From NCBI RefSeq assembly GCF_000423565.1, contig NZ_AUIF01000059.1:1-45605 (forward strand): a stretch of 45,605 bases of DNA, in the 5' to 3' direction. A program made the translations under genes and the position numbers. Below the pieces are notes generated by a model that worked only from the letters and a program-made list of their open reading frames with translations, had not been told where the DNA came from and made no database searches. This DNA comes from Runella zeae DSM 19591. Lineage in GTDB: Bacteria; Bacteroidota; Bacteroidia; Cytophagales; Spirosomataceae. Numbering within the stretch: position 1 is the stretch's first letter; every line of letters starts with the position of its first letter. Below are positions 26,360 to 35,264 of this stretch, one piece after another.

Positions 26360-26594
26360 CTTAAAACAGGTAAATCTAAGTTTTGGTAAGTTTGTTAGAA
26401 CGAATCGACAAAAAAAGAAAAATGAATTTCCTACACTTCTTTCATTTCAACACTTTCAATTTTACAAAATTAGGTTAAAAACCTTTTTTGGGTATGTTCA
26501 TCTCTCTTTATTATTGTTATTAGTTTTTTAAAGGTATGATTTCCTATCACAAATTATTCTACCCACAGGCTAATAGGGTATGGACGAAAGTGCC

Positions 26595-26602
26595 TATTTT
26601 TG
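26595..26602 (+). promoter_or_regulatory. -7 promoter element (TATTTTTG) for the DUF423 gene
   Basis: TATTTTTG fits TAnnTTTG and lies 35 bases before the ATG at 26638. This supports the shorter reading of the DUF423 gene, as the longer frame would start upstream of this promoter. Confidence 0.35.
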
Positions 26603-26637
26603 AGTTTTCTAGGGTTTTTAACCAAGTAATCATCATC

Positions 26638-27021
26638 ATGACAAATAAACTTTTTCTTCAAGCAGGTGCTATTTTAGGATTATTGGGGGTTGCTCTGGGT
26701 GCTTTTGGCGCCCATGCGCTCAAGCCTTCACTCGAAGCTTCAGGACGATTTGACACTTTCGAAACCGCCGTTAAGTATCAATTTTATCATGCCTTAGCCT
26801 TGATTCTGATTAGCATTTTACTTCAAAATGCTTCTGTGTCGGCAGCCAAGTGGTACAATTGGGCCGGCTATGCCACGCTCGGAGGCGTTATTATTTTTTC
26901 GGGGGCGTTATATACCATTTGTTTTACGGGTATCAAAGCCTTCGGGGCAGTGGCTCCTATCGGAGGTACATTGATGATTGTAGGCTGGCTGTTGCTTTTT
27001 TTGGGGGCTACCAAATCATAA
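26638..27021 (+). CDS. DUF423 small membrane protein
   Basis: A 127-residue protein with four predicted transmembrane segments: LGLLGVALGAFGAHAL, YHALALILISILL, WAGYATLGGVIIFSGALYTICF and GTLMIVGWLLLFLGA. The GAFGAHAL motif and overall length match the DUF423 (YgdD-like) family, whose function is unknown. The frame stays open to an ATG at 26536, but the 34 extra residues are not hydrophobic in the family manner and would make the protein longer than relatives. The start at 26638 was therefore chosen. Confidence 0.9.
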   Translation: MTNKLFLQAGAILGLLGVALGAFGAHALKPSLEASGRFDTFETAVKYQFYHALALILISILLQNASVSAAKWYNWAGYATLGGVIIFSGALYTICFTGIKAFGAVAPIGGTLMIVGWLLLFLGATKS

Positions 27022-27040
27022 ATTTAGCTATGTTTAAAAT

Positions 27041-27079
27041 AAAAAAAGGGTAGCGAGATTGTCTCACTACCCTTTTTTT
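27041..27079. terminator. Bidirectional terminator between DUF423 and DUF2723 genes
   Basis: An 18-position stem (27041-27058 with 27062-27079) has one mismatch and a 3-nt loop. The core GGGTAG-GAGA is flanked by A7 on the left and T7 on the right, so it works for both converging genes. Confidence 0.9.
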
Positions 27080-27095
27080 ATTTCTTTTCAATCGA

Positions 27096-30050
27096 CTATC
27101 CTCCCAACACAGTCATATATTGCTGTAGAAGTGTTTCGTATTTTTTCGCCATTGCTTCTTGTTTGCCTTCTCTGCACGCATTGGAGAGGGTTTGCAAAAC
27201 ATAAAGCTGTATGTTAGTATCATTATTTACATGATGCTGAACATTGTACTTCAACATTTCTTCAGCCCGCGCGCCCATCACCGTCGCAATCTCAATCGCT
27301 TTTTTGTTTTCGCCCAAGATAAAAAGATAATTGACGTAGTTTGCGGATATCTGATCATAAGGGATAGTCTTATCAGGCATTTTTGCCAAAATAAAATTTA
27401 AGGCTTCTTTGGCTTTGTCATTTTTACCTTCCCGAATGAGCTGATCCACGAGCCTCATGAAAGCAATACGCGCCGAAAACGCAGGCGAACCTTTGTAAGT
27501 ACCATCGTAGTACGTATTTGGATTATCCAACTCGCGCCAGAAGGTTTTCTTCATGAGGTTGTTAGCCATTACATCCGTATTGACATAGCCGTCTGTAGCC
27601 CCTGGCACACGTACAGGAAGCAATCGATACGCATAACCTTCGAGTTGCATAAACTCTTTCAGGTTCAAGTAATTGTCGTTGGTAAGGGTTCCTGAGAAGT
27701 AAATCGGGCGTTTCCAGTCATTAGTTGCAATCATATCAAGCATGATTAAATCTGACTTATAGAGGTCACGCTTACCGATAGTCCACTGCATAGTATCTTT
27801 TACAAACGAAGATAGCTCAGGCTTAAGAATCTTCATTTTTGTCACTTCATCAGAGTTAATCCCCAGCACTAGCACCGAAGAAGGCAAAATACTGGTCATT
27901 TCGCCGCTGGTAAGAGGAACTTGAATCGCCGCATTGTTTTGTTTTACCAATGCAATATACTCTTTAAGATTGATACCATTTTTTACAGCTGGCATTTCAT
28001 AAAAAGGTACAATGTCGTTTTTGCCAGCGGCAAAATTGGCATAATCCAACGAAATCGGCAGTGGGTCAGACTCATACGTTTTACGTTTCATCTGGCCAAT
28101 GTACCAATCTGTTCCTAATAAACTTAAGTTACATACTCGTACATCGGTACGGAAGCCTTCGACCTCCTGCACGTACCATAAGGGGAAGGTATCGTTGTCT
28201 CCACCCGTAAACAGAATCGCGTTTGGCGCGCAAGAATTGAGGAGGTTTTTGGCAAAATCGACTGAGTGGTATCGATTACTTCTATCGTGATTGTCCCACC
28301 CTTTGGCTCCCATCAGGATAGGTGCCGCCAAACCAAGTACTGTAGCCAAACCTGCACGCGTACTAGCCGGAGGAAGAACCTTTGATAAGAAATCATAGAT
28401 AAACACCACTCCCAATCCAATCCAGAAAGCAAAGATGTAAAACGAACCTACATAAATATAATCCCGCTCACGAGGCTCTACAGGAGGGGAGTTGAGGTAA
28501 ACTACCAGTGCTATACCCATCATCATAAATAATAGACCCGTAACGAGTAAATCATTTTTACGACGGAAAGCTTGACCAAGTATCCCCAAAAGACCCAGTA
28601 AAAATGGAATCATATAATAATTGTCACGTCCAGGATTGTTGGCCATTGGGGCAGGCAATCCCGCAGAAGTTTCCCAAGGACGCAAACCACCTGCACCTTC
28701 TTCATCACTTTCACGACCCACAAAATTCCACAAGAAATAGCGCCAATACATATGGCCTAATTGGTGAGAGAAGAAAAACGAAAGGTTGTCGCGCATAGAA
28801 GGTTTTTGCCCTTCTGCTAAGCCTAGTTTTTCACGGTACAGCTGAGGGTGATTCATCTGATTGCTGTGCACCCGTGGAAATAGCATTTGTTGGTTTTTCT
28901 CGTATACATACTCAGGGCGATAATCTGCAATCACATAACGCCCATTGGCTTTGCGATACATCGGTTCTCCTTTTTCTGAACTTACAGGACGTGCCGTAAA
29001 CACAGGTCCAAACAACAACGGACGACTACCATACTGCTCCCGTTTGAGGTAAGACACATAGCTGATGACATCGCTAGGGTCGTTTTCGTTGATAGGAGGG
29101 TTGAAATTTGAACGCACCAATACTAAGAAATAAGAAGAATAGCCAATTACCACAAAAGCAAAAGCCAAAAGAGCCGTGTTCCAAAGCACTTTTTCTTTTT
29201 TCGCAGTATATATGATTCCCCATACTAGCGCCCCAATAAATAAAACTAGGAAAAATAAAATACCCATCGAATAGGGCGCACCTAAGGTATTTACAAAAAA
29301 GATTTCAAACTTACCGGCCATTGAAGGGAGCCATACAATTACCCCAGAATTGATAATTGCCAATACAACCAATCCTCCAAAAAAAGCAGCAACTCCGCCC
29401 CAAAGCGTAGGTTGTTTGTATTTTTTGAAATAATAAACCAATGCTAATGCAGGTATCGTGACAAGATTGAGTAAGTGAACACCTATCGAAAGCCCTACCA
29501 AATAGAAGGTAAAAATAAGCCAACGATTGGCAGCCGCTTCGTCTTCGATGCGCTCCCATTTGAATACGGCCCAAATCACAATGGCAGTAAAAAACGACGA
29601 AAGTCCATATACTTCTGCTTCAACCGCCGAAAACCAAAAAGAGTCGGAGAAAGTATATGCCAAAGCACCTACAATCCCAGCACCTAATACCGCAAAAGTC
29701 TCTCCTTGCGTAAGCTCATCGTCTTTCTTACCAATGATTTTGCGGGCTAAAAGGGAGATTGTCCAGAATAGGAACAAGATTGTAAAAGCACTTGATACTA
29801 CCGAAACCATATTGATCCAATAGGCCACTTTGGTCACATCTCCAAAAGAGAGCAACGAAAACATCCGACCTATCAAAAGAAATAAAGGAGCACCAGGTGG
29901 GTGGGGTACTTGTAGTTTATAAGCGCAGGCGATAAATTCGCCGCAGTCCCAAAAACTAGCGGTACGCTCCACAGTAAGCACATAAGTTACCAGCGCTACT
30001 GCAAATACGAGCCAGCCGGTGATGTTGTTAATTCGATTGAATTTTGACAT
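27096..30050 (-). CDS. DUF2723 (GT117-like) large multi-spanning membrane protein
   Basis: A 984-residue protein. The first 570 residues contain about a dozen hydrophobic segments, beginning with GWLVFAVALVTYVLTVERTASFWDCGEFIACAYKLQVPHPPGAPLF, the DUF2723 signature. This family has the look of GT-C glycosyltransferases, with the acidic residues in the first periplasmic loop (WDCGEF) near the expected catalytic position. The last 350 residues form a soluble part ending with TPR-like helices (KALNFILAKMPDKT, NKKAIEIATVMGARAEEML). It is related to eukaryotic TMEM260, an O-mannosyltransferase, so a protein-glycosylation role is plausible but inferred. Confidence 0.9.
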   Translation of the reverse strand: MSKFNRINNITGWLVFAVALVTYVLTVERTASFWDCGEFIACAYKLQVPHPPGAPLFLLIGRMFSLLSFGDVTKVAYWINMVSVVSSAFTILFLFWTISLLARKIIGKKDDELTQGETFAVLGAGIVGALAYTFSDSFWFSAVEAEVYGLSSFFTAIVIWAVFKWERIEDEAAANRWLIFTFYLVGLSIGVHLLNLVTIPALALVYYFKKYKQPTLWGGVAAFFGGLVVLAIINSGVIVWLPSMAGKFEIFFVNTLGAPYSMGILFFLVLFIGALVWGIIYTAKKEKVLWNTALLAFAFVVIGYSSYFLVLVRSNFNPPINENDPSDVISYVSYLKREQYGSRPLLFGPVFTARPVSSEKGEPMYRKANGRYVIADYRPEYVYEKNQQMLFPRVHSNQMNHPQLYREKLGLAEGQKPSMRDNLSFFFSHQLGHMYWRYFLWNFVGRESDEEGAGGLRPWETSAGLPAPMANNPGRDNYYMIPFLLGLLGILGQAFRRKNDLLVTGLLFMMMGIALVVYLNSPPVEPRERDYIYVGSFYIFAFWIGLGVVFIYDFLSKVLPPASTRAGLATVLGLAAPILMGAKGWDNHDRSNRYHSVDFAKNLLNSCAPNAILFTGGDNDTFPLWYVQEVEGFRTDVRVCNLSLLGTDWYIGQMKRKTYESDPLPISLDYANFAAGKNDIVPFYEMPAVKNGINLKEYIALVKQNNAAIQVPLTSGEMTSILPSSVLVLGINSDEVTKMKILKPELSSFVKDTMQWTIGKRDLYKSDLIMLDMIATNDWKRPIYFSGTLTNDNYLNLKEFMQLEGYAYRLLPVRVPGATDGYVNTDVMANNLMKKTFWRELDNPNTYYDGTYKGSPAFSARIAFMRLVDQLIREGKNDKAKEALNFILAKMPDKTIPYDQISANYVNYLFILGENKKAIEIATVMGARAEEMLKYNVQHHVNNDTNIQLYVLQTLSNACREGKQEAMAKKYETLLQQYMTVLGG

Positions 30051-30267
30051 TTTAGAGATGATATATTTTCGATTTTGGGTTGGTGTTATTCCTAAATTGT
30101 TGAGTATAAAATTGCAAAAGACAGAAGTGAAAATGCCCCAATGCCCTCACTAAAACATTGGCTACAATCTATATTCAACAATCCAACGTAACCAAAGGCG
30201 TGCCAAAAATAGCAAATTCGACCTAAAGGGTAAGGAAGAAAGCTCTTAAAAGTTGTTAAAAGAGATT

Positions 30268-30888
30268 TTAATTTCGGAGAACTGTCAGCAATTCGCTTAT
30301 CATCATGGCAGTAGCACCCCATACTTTGTGACCTTGAATATCATAAAAAGGAGCATCCACCGTCATTCCACGGACTTCCAGCTGCGTAGCTCCAATGATC
30401 TTTTCATCCTTCAACTCCTCTAGCGATACCTCAACTATCGCTTCTACTTCTCGCGGGTCTGGATAAAAATCAGGTTTATAGGCTAGCTTGCCTATCACTG
30501 GTAAAACAAAAAAATTGCTAGGAGGAATAAAAAGCTCCGTTAAGGTTCCCAACACTTTAACATCCGCAGCTTTGATGCCTATTTCTTCTTGAGCTTCACG
30601 AAGCGCCGTCCGAATAAGGTTTTCGTCGGTTTTCTCATAACGCCCTCCCGGAAAGGCCATTTGTCCAGCATGAACACCGTCGTATTTAGGGCGTAATATG
30701 AGGGGAAGGTATATTTCTTGCCGAAAAGGATAAAACAAAATCAAAACTGCCGAGCGGCGTGTTTTTTCATTTGGCTGCATTTTTAATCGCAACCTCGACG
30801 CTGAAGCCATTTTAAGATGGGCTTCTAGCCCGGGAAGCGGCTTCTGAAGTTGAACTTGGACAATATCAATAAATTCGCTAAAAAGCAT
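30268..30888 (-). CDS. NUDIX hydrolase, CoA pyrophosphatase type
   Basis: A 206-residue hydrolase. The NUDIX box reads GGRYEKTDENLIRTALREAQEEIGI, with the catalytic REAQEE intact. The preceding LPLILRPKYDGVHAGQMAFPGG is the extra motif characteristic of CoA pyrophosphatases (NudL/PCD1 group), which cleave CoA to 3',5'-ADP and phosphopantetheine. Spacing between the first Gly and the Glu is one residue longer than the textbook box, as in other members of this subgroup. It lies 137 bp after the FAD oxidoreductase gene on the same strand. Confidence 0.9.
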   Translation of the reverse strand: MLFSEFIDIVQVQLQKPLPGLEAHLKMASASRLRLKMQPNEKTRRSAVLILFYPFRQEIYLPLILRPKYDGVHAGQMAFPGGRYEKTDENLIRTALREAQEEIGIKAADVKVLGTLTELFIPPSNFFVLPVIGKLAYKPDFYPDPREVEAIVEVSLEELKDEKIIGATQLEVRGMTVDAPFYDIQGHKVWGATAMMISELLTVLRN

Positions 30889-31025
30889 CCGTTTGGTATA
30901 TGAACTAATTGTTAAGGGTCTTTGAAGCTAAAGTAGCTGTTAGTTTCTAAACTAACCATTTTTTTTACAACAATTTATCTAACGTTTGCTATTATCGCAC
31001 ATAGTAATGAGGGTTGTCTATATGT

Positions 31026-32624
31026 CTAACTTTGATATTGCTTCAAAAGCTGCTCGATCACAAAAGTACCATCCAAAGCCGCCGACATAATTCCCCCCGC
31101 ATATCCAGCTCCTTCCCCACAAGGATACAATCGCCTGACAGTCAAGTGTTCTGCCGTATTTTTATCACGCGGAATACGCACTGGAGAAGACGTACGGCTC
31201 TCTACTCCAATCAACTGCGCCTCGTTTGAAACATACCCCTGCATCTTTTTCCCAAAATCTTGTAACCCTTGGCGAAGGGGTTCGGCGATATGCTCAGGCA
31301 AGTATTCTCGCAAATCCATTGATTGAAGCCCTGGTTGATAAGACGTTTCTAACAATTCGGGTGAGTTTTTTCTTTTTACAAAATCCAGTACCCGTTGGGC
31401 CGGTGCTGTTTGACGCCCCCCCACTAACATGCTTGCGCGTTGCTCAATTTTTTTCTGAAGTTCTAAACCTGCTAAAGCTCCAAATTTCTCAAACGGCTTC
31501 GTATCAACGGCCTCAATACTGACCACCATACCAGAATTGGCAAAACGAGAATCGCGCCTTGAAGGCGACATACCATTGACAACCAACTCTCCAGGGGCGG
31601 TTGCGGAAGGTACAATAAAACCTCCCGGACACATACAAAACGAAAATACCCCTCTTTGTACATTTTGATGATAGGTCTGAGTTACCAAGCTATAGGATGC
31701 GGCGGGCAAATAGGCCCCTCTATCACTACAATGGTACTGAAGTGAATCTATCAGCTGTTGTTGATGCTCGATTCTTACACCTATGGCAAAAGGTTTGTTT
31801 TCAATCAATACTTCTCTCGACTGACACAATTCAAAAATATCACGTGCCGAATGCCCCGTTGCCAAAATTACCCCTATACCTACAAACTCACGCCCCTCGG
31901 AAGTCACCACTCCTCTTATTTCTTTTTCGAAAGGAGGTTCCAATACTTTTTGGTTACTAAAAATAAAATCCTGAACCCTGGTTTCAAAATATATTTCTCC
32001 TCCTGCATTCAATATGCTCGCACGCATATCTGCAATAAGCGGAGGAAGTTTGTTGGTACCTATATGCGGGTGAGCATCATACAAAATTTGTTCGGTAGCA
32101 CCGTGGGCTACCATAATTTCGAGAATACGCCTTACGTCTCCTCTTTTGCTAGAGCGTGTGTAAAGCTTCCCGTCCGAATAAGTACCTGCCCCTCCTTCTC
32201 CAAAACAATAATTTGAATCAGGGTCTACGAGATGGTCTTTGTTGATAGCTGCCAAGTCACGACGGCGTTTACGTACATCCTTACCACGTTCCAAAACAAT
32301 AGGCTTAAAGCCCAACTCCACCGCACGTAAAGCCGCAAACAAACCCGCAGGGCCAGCCCCTACTATAATGACTGCCGACTTTTGAGAAACATTGGGATAG
32401 TCTTTTTGATAAGAAATCACAGGAGTAGGCGGCTCCCCCACAAAAACCTCCGCTTGAAGGCTCACTTTTACTTGCTTAGAACGAGCGTCTATCGACTGTT
32501 TTATTTTCCGAACCAGTAGTTCGTGGTCATCAGCGATGCGGAGGTGCTGGATTATATACTGCCGCAAAGCGGCATCATCTAGGGCCGTTTGGGGCGGCAG
32601 AGTAAGTTGGAGTATTTGGTGCAT
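31026..32624 (-). CDS. COG2509-type FAD-dependent oxidoreductase
   Basis: A 532-residue flavoprotein. The N-terminal 80 residues form a small alpha/beta domain; the FAD-binding Rossmann motif GAGPAG is at 89-94 (VIIVGAGPAGLFAALRAVELG). Then come NYCFGEGGAGTYSDGKLYTR, a block typical of this uncharacterised family, GVILATGHSARDIFELCQ, and a C-terminal YPCGEGAGYAGGIMSAALDG. Family members are predicted dehydrogenases related to geranylgeranyl reductase/HI0933-type proteins, and no substrate is known. A -7-like TATTTTTG on the minus strand at 32653-32660 lies 28 bp upstream. Confidence 0.88.
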   Translation of the reverse strand: MHQILQLTLPPQTALDDAALRQYIIQHLRIADDHELLVRKIKQSIDARSKQVKVSLQAEVFVGEPPTPVISYQKDYPNVSQKSAVIIVGAGPAGLFAALRAVELGFKPIVLERGKDVRKRRRDLAAINKDHLVDPDSNYCFGEGGAGTYSDGKLYTRSSKRGDVRRILEIMVAHGATEQILYDAHPHIGTNKLPPLIADMRASILNAGGEIYFETRVQDFIFSNQKVLEPPFEKEIRGVVTSEGREFVGIGVILATGHSARDIFELCQSREVLIENKPFAIGVRIEHQQQLIDSLQYHCSDRGAYLPAASYSLVTQTYHQNVQRGVFSFCMCPGGFIVPSATAPGELVVNGMSPSRRDSRFANSGMVVSIEAVDTKPFEKFGALAGLELQKKIEQRASMLVGGRQTAPAQRVLDFVKRKNSPELLETSYQPGLQSMDLREYLPEHIAEPLRQGLQDFGKKMQGYVSNEAQLIGVESRTSSPVRIPRDKNTAEHLTVRRLYPCGEGAGYAGGIMSAALDGTFVIEQLLKQYQS

Positions 32625-32705
32625 CAGAAAGGGATTTAGCCTTTAATAGCGCAAAAATACGTCAAAATAGAAGTCAAATAGCCGCTTTAGGAGAAAAATA
32701 TAGTA

Positions 32706-33530
32706 CTATTTCAAATACTTCGCCAACTCAATGTTGTTTTTCACGTAAAAGGAAGGATTTTTACCTATAAACTCCGTAAACTCTTTAATGAAGTGAGATT
32801 GATCATAGTAGCCACTTTGATAAATCAAATCTTGCCAATCTTTAATCTGCCATTCTTGTTGTGCCAATACATTGCATAGGAAGCTGACACGACGAATACG
32901 CGCATAATATTTAGGGCTTACGCCTACTTTTTGCAAGAATTTACGCTCAAGTTGTCTCCTACTCATACACACTTCATCTATCAATTCATTGATATTGAAA
33001 ATTCCTTTTTCATCCACAATCAAATTTGCGGCATAGTCTATGGCATCAGGAGTAGGGTTTTTACGAAGAAACTGAAAATTCAGAAATTGTTCGAGCAATA
33101 CTATACGTTCGTTGGGTGAAGCAGCTTCTTCTATTTTATCATACAATTCATCAATATTCTTTCCCAATACATCCCGTAGATTGATACGCTCATCCGAAAA
33201 TTCGTACATAGGTAAGCCAAACAAACTACATAAACCCGCAGGCCGAAACACAATCCCGACCATACCTATCTTACCTGATAAATGAAGCTGATAACTTTTT
33301 GTGGCCTGCCCAGTCAGAAAAGTTTTAGGGGCAATGCTTCCATTAAGTTTTTGGGAAACTACTCGGTAAGGATTTCCATAATTAAAAACCATAGAAGCAA
33401 ACCCATTGGGAGGAGATTCAATAGGTAGCTGTGTGGTGAGAATTTTACTACACTCCCACACATAAAAACATTCAACATATTGCCTCAAATGGGGCGCAGG
33501 GACGTACTTCCGGTAAAACATACATTCCAA
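32706..33530 (-). CDS. AraC family transcriptional regulator
   Basis: A 274-residue regulator. The N-terminal part (RKYVPAPHLRQYVECFYVWE, then SPPNGFASMVFNYG and GIVFRPAGLCSLFGLPMYEFSD) is the DUF6597-type domain common in Bacteroidota regulators. The C-terminal HTH (about 160-265) contains NINELIDEVCMSRRQLERKFLQKVGVSPKYYARIRR and WQDLIYQSGYYDQSHFIKEFTEFIGKNPS, the two AraC helix-turn-helix motifs. No effector is evident. The start at 33530 (MECMFYRKYVP) could be the Met at codon 4 instead. Confidence 0.9.
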   Translation of the reverse strand: MECMFYRKYVPAPHLRQYVECFYVWECSKILTTQLPIESPPNGFASMVFNYGNPYRVVSQKLNGSIAPKTFLTGQATKSYQLHLSGKIGMVGIVFRPAGLCSLFGLPMYEFSDERINLRDVLGKNIDELYDKIEEAASPNERIVLLEQFLNFQFLRKNPTPDAIDYAANLIVDEKGIFNINELIDEVCMSRRQLERKFLQKVGVSPKYYARIRRVSFLCNVLAQQEWQIKDWQDLIYQSGYYDQSHFIKEFTEFIGKNPSFYVKNNIELAKYLK

Positions 33531-33605
33531 TTTTACCGAAAGTACTTATTTATTAAAAAACATACAAAATATCCCTGATTAAATTTAGCAAACGGTTTAG
33601 GATAT

Positions 33606-34052
33606 TTAATTGCCACTAAGTTGAGCTACAAAACTCTCGTGATTCCAATCGATAGTAAGAGAGGTAATTTTGTCGTTTTCGTCAAATTTGAACACAAAAA
33701 TATGCTCACTATTAAACTTCAAACCTTTGCTTGGAAGTCCCATAAACTCTTTTTCTTGGGTTCCAAAAATTACAACCTTACAAATGATTGAATCTCCTTC
33801 GGCGTACATACTATCTATGGTATTGTCGATATCAGGAAAACAATCCATCAACAATTCCCAAACAGCCTTACCAAACTCTTTAAATAGACCTTTTCCGCCT
33901 TCTCCCAGCGGTTCGAACCATACAGTAGCGTCAGGGGTAGCAAGACTAACCATGCGATTTGTGTCAAGTTCTTGATAAGCAGAAAAAAATTCTACACACG
34001 TACCTTTTCTAGTCAATTCAGCAATCGACGATGATATTTTTGTAGTTTCCAT
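33606..34052 (-). CDS. NTF2/SnoaL-like protein
   Basis: A 148-residue protein starting METTKISSSIAELTRKGTCVEFFSAYQELD, followed by RMVSLATPDATVWFEPLGEGGKG, the nuclear-transport-factor-2-like fold found in SnoaL-type proteins of varied function. No function can be given. The frame stays open upstream to an ATG at 34244, adding 64 residues that are entirely encoded by the repeat array at 34058-34215. That longer start overlaps the preceding DinB-like gene by four bases. I prefer the start at 34052 because the family begins there. Confidence 0.75.
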   Translation of the reverse strand: METTKISSSIAELTRKGTCVEFFSAYQELDTNRMVSLATPDATVWFEPLGEGGKGLFKEFGKAVWELLMDCFPDIDNTIDSMYAEGDSIICKVVIFGTQEKEFMGLPSKGLKFNSEHIFVFKFDENDKITSLTIDWNHESFVAQLSGN

Positions 34053-34057
34053 TGTTT

Positions 34058-34215
34058 GTGGTACGGACGTCCCGTCCGTAAGGATAAAGTAGTATAAATT
34101 AAACAAAAGCTCCGTCCGTAAGGATAAAGTAGTTAAATCAAATAAAACTCCCGTCCGTAAGGATAAAATAGTAAAAATTAAACAAAACTCCCCTCCGTAA
34201 GGATAAAATAAAAGC
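34058..34215 (+). repeat. REP-headed tandem array A (about 40-bp period, 4 copies)
   Basis: The array begins with a REP-like unit at 34058-34080: GTGG, then an 8-bp stem TACGGACG/CGTCCGTA with loop TCC. CCGTAAGGATAAA then recurs at 34076, 34116, 34155 and 34195, giving periods of 40, 39 and 40 bp. Between cores is an AT-rich tail (about TAGTATAAATTAAACAAAA). The cores decay from CCGTCCGT to CCCTCCGT. It lies between the NTF2-like gene and the DinB-like gene. Confidence 0.9.
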
Positions 34216-34240
34216 ACCTCGTATTTTAGAAATGAATGAG

Positions 34241-34840
34241 TCACTTAGGAAAACTAGGATTAGCCTTAATTCTTCTAATCTGTCTCAAGTGTCTATCCAC
34301 ATGCCCATAGTGGACGATATAAATCTGAGCCAAATCCCGATGTCTCCCATTAATACCTGGTCTAACAAACTTTCTAAAATTCAACTTTGATTTTTCAATC
34401 GCCATAATAATTTCGTCATATTTGCTATTGAAAATTTTCAGATTAGCCTCATCTTTAACTAGCCCCATTGGGATTGTATGATCAGGAGATACATGTGGAT
34501 TTGTTTCATAAATAAAGGAAGTATTTACGCTATCAGAAGCAACCATATTCGACAACTCTGGATTTTCGCCCAGCATAATCACATACCGAGCATCATGCTG
34601 AGTCAAAAGTGACCACATATTCAAGTGTTCAATCACTTGCGCAATACTCCATTTATCAGGCCCTTCTTTAAAACTCCACTGAGCAGAGGTCAAACTAGCA
34701 GTTTCAGAATTAACTTCCGATTTTGTACGGATGTATTGTTTTACCAATAAATTCTTTTCCTCAATAGACCACGACTTTTGGGCATTTGCCCCTTTCCAAA
34801 GCAATACAAAACACAAGAAAAATAGCAACTTAGGTTCCAT
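34241..34840 (-). CDS. Exported DinB-like (DinB_2 superfamily) protein
   Basis: A 199-residue protein with an N-terminal signal peptide (LLFFLCFVLLWKGANAQ). The body fits the DinB/YfiT four-helix fold: WSFKEGPDKWSIAQVIEHLNMWSLL with a metal-ligand-type His, and IYIVHYGHVDRHLRQIRRIK near the C-terminus supplying the other His residues. Such proteins are metal-dependent hydrolases or thiol transferases, and exported forms are common in Bacteroidota with unknown substrates. It is upstream of and in the same direction as the NTF2-like gene, with array A between them. Confidence 0.8.
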   Translation of the reverse strand: MEPKLLFFLCFVLLWKGANAQKSWSIEEKNLLVKQYIRTKSEVNSETASLTSAQWSFKEGPDKWSIAQVIEHLNMWSLLTQHDARYVIMLGENPELSNMVASDSVNTSFIYETNPHVSPDHTIPMGLVKDEANLKIFNSKYDEIIMAIEKSKLNFRKFVRPGINGRHRDLAQIYIVHYGHVDRHLRQIRRIKANPSFPK

Positions 34841-34911
34841 AAAATATTATAGTTTATACTGACAAAATTAGACCCATATCAAAGACAAACATTGTAAAAA
34901 TGCGACATTCT

Positions 34912-35158
34912 GTAGCACGGACGACCCGTCCGTGAATAATTTATCTAAACTCCCGTCCGTGAATAATTTATCTAAACTCCCCTCCCTGAATAATTTATCT
35001 AAACTCTCCTCCGTGAATAATTTATCTAAACTCTCCTCCGTGGATAATTTATCCAAACTCTCCTCCGTGAATAATTTATCCAAACTCCCCTCCGTGAATA
35101 ATTTATCTAAACTCCCCTCCGTGAATAATTTATCTATCCTAAGTGAATAATCTAACCT
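34912..35158 (+). repeat. REP-headed tandem array B (27-bp period, about 8 copies)
   Basis: A REP hairpin at 34912-34934 (GTAG, 8-bp stem CACGGACG/CGTCCGTG, loop ACC) opens the array. Seven full 27-bp units run from 34925 to 35113 and a partial eighth to 35137, then it degenerates. Each unit is a core of 8-9 bp plus the tail GAATAATTTATCTAAACT. The core drifts from CCCGTCCGT in units 1-2 to CCCCTCCCT, CTCCTCCGT (three units) and CCCCTCCGT (two). The array fills the gap upstream of both the DinB-like gene and the RAYT. Confidence 0.93.
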
Positions 35159-35264
35159 TCCTCCGTAAGCAATCTAACCTACAATTTCTCTTTAAAAATT
35201 TTCACAAAAGTGACTTACTCTCACCTACTCCGTCTTGTAATCAGTGATTTAACCTCCTGAACAC

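Noticed and set aside
26536-26637. Longer start for the DUF423 gene
   Set aside because: The extra 34 residues do not fit the family length and the -7 element lies inside them.
34868-35150. Open frames on both strands through array B giving nine-residue peptide repeats
   Set aside because: The 27-bp period keeps any frame open; the frames lie wholly in the repeat, overlap each other and match no protein pattern.
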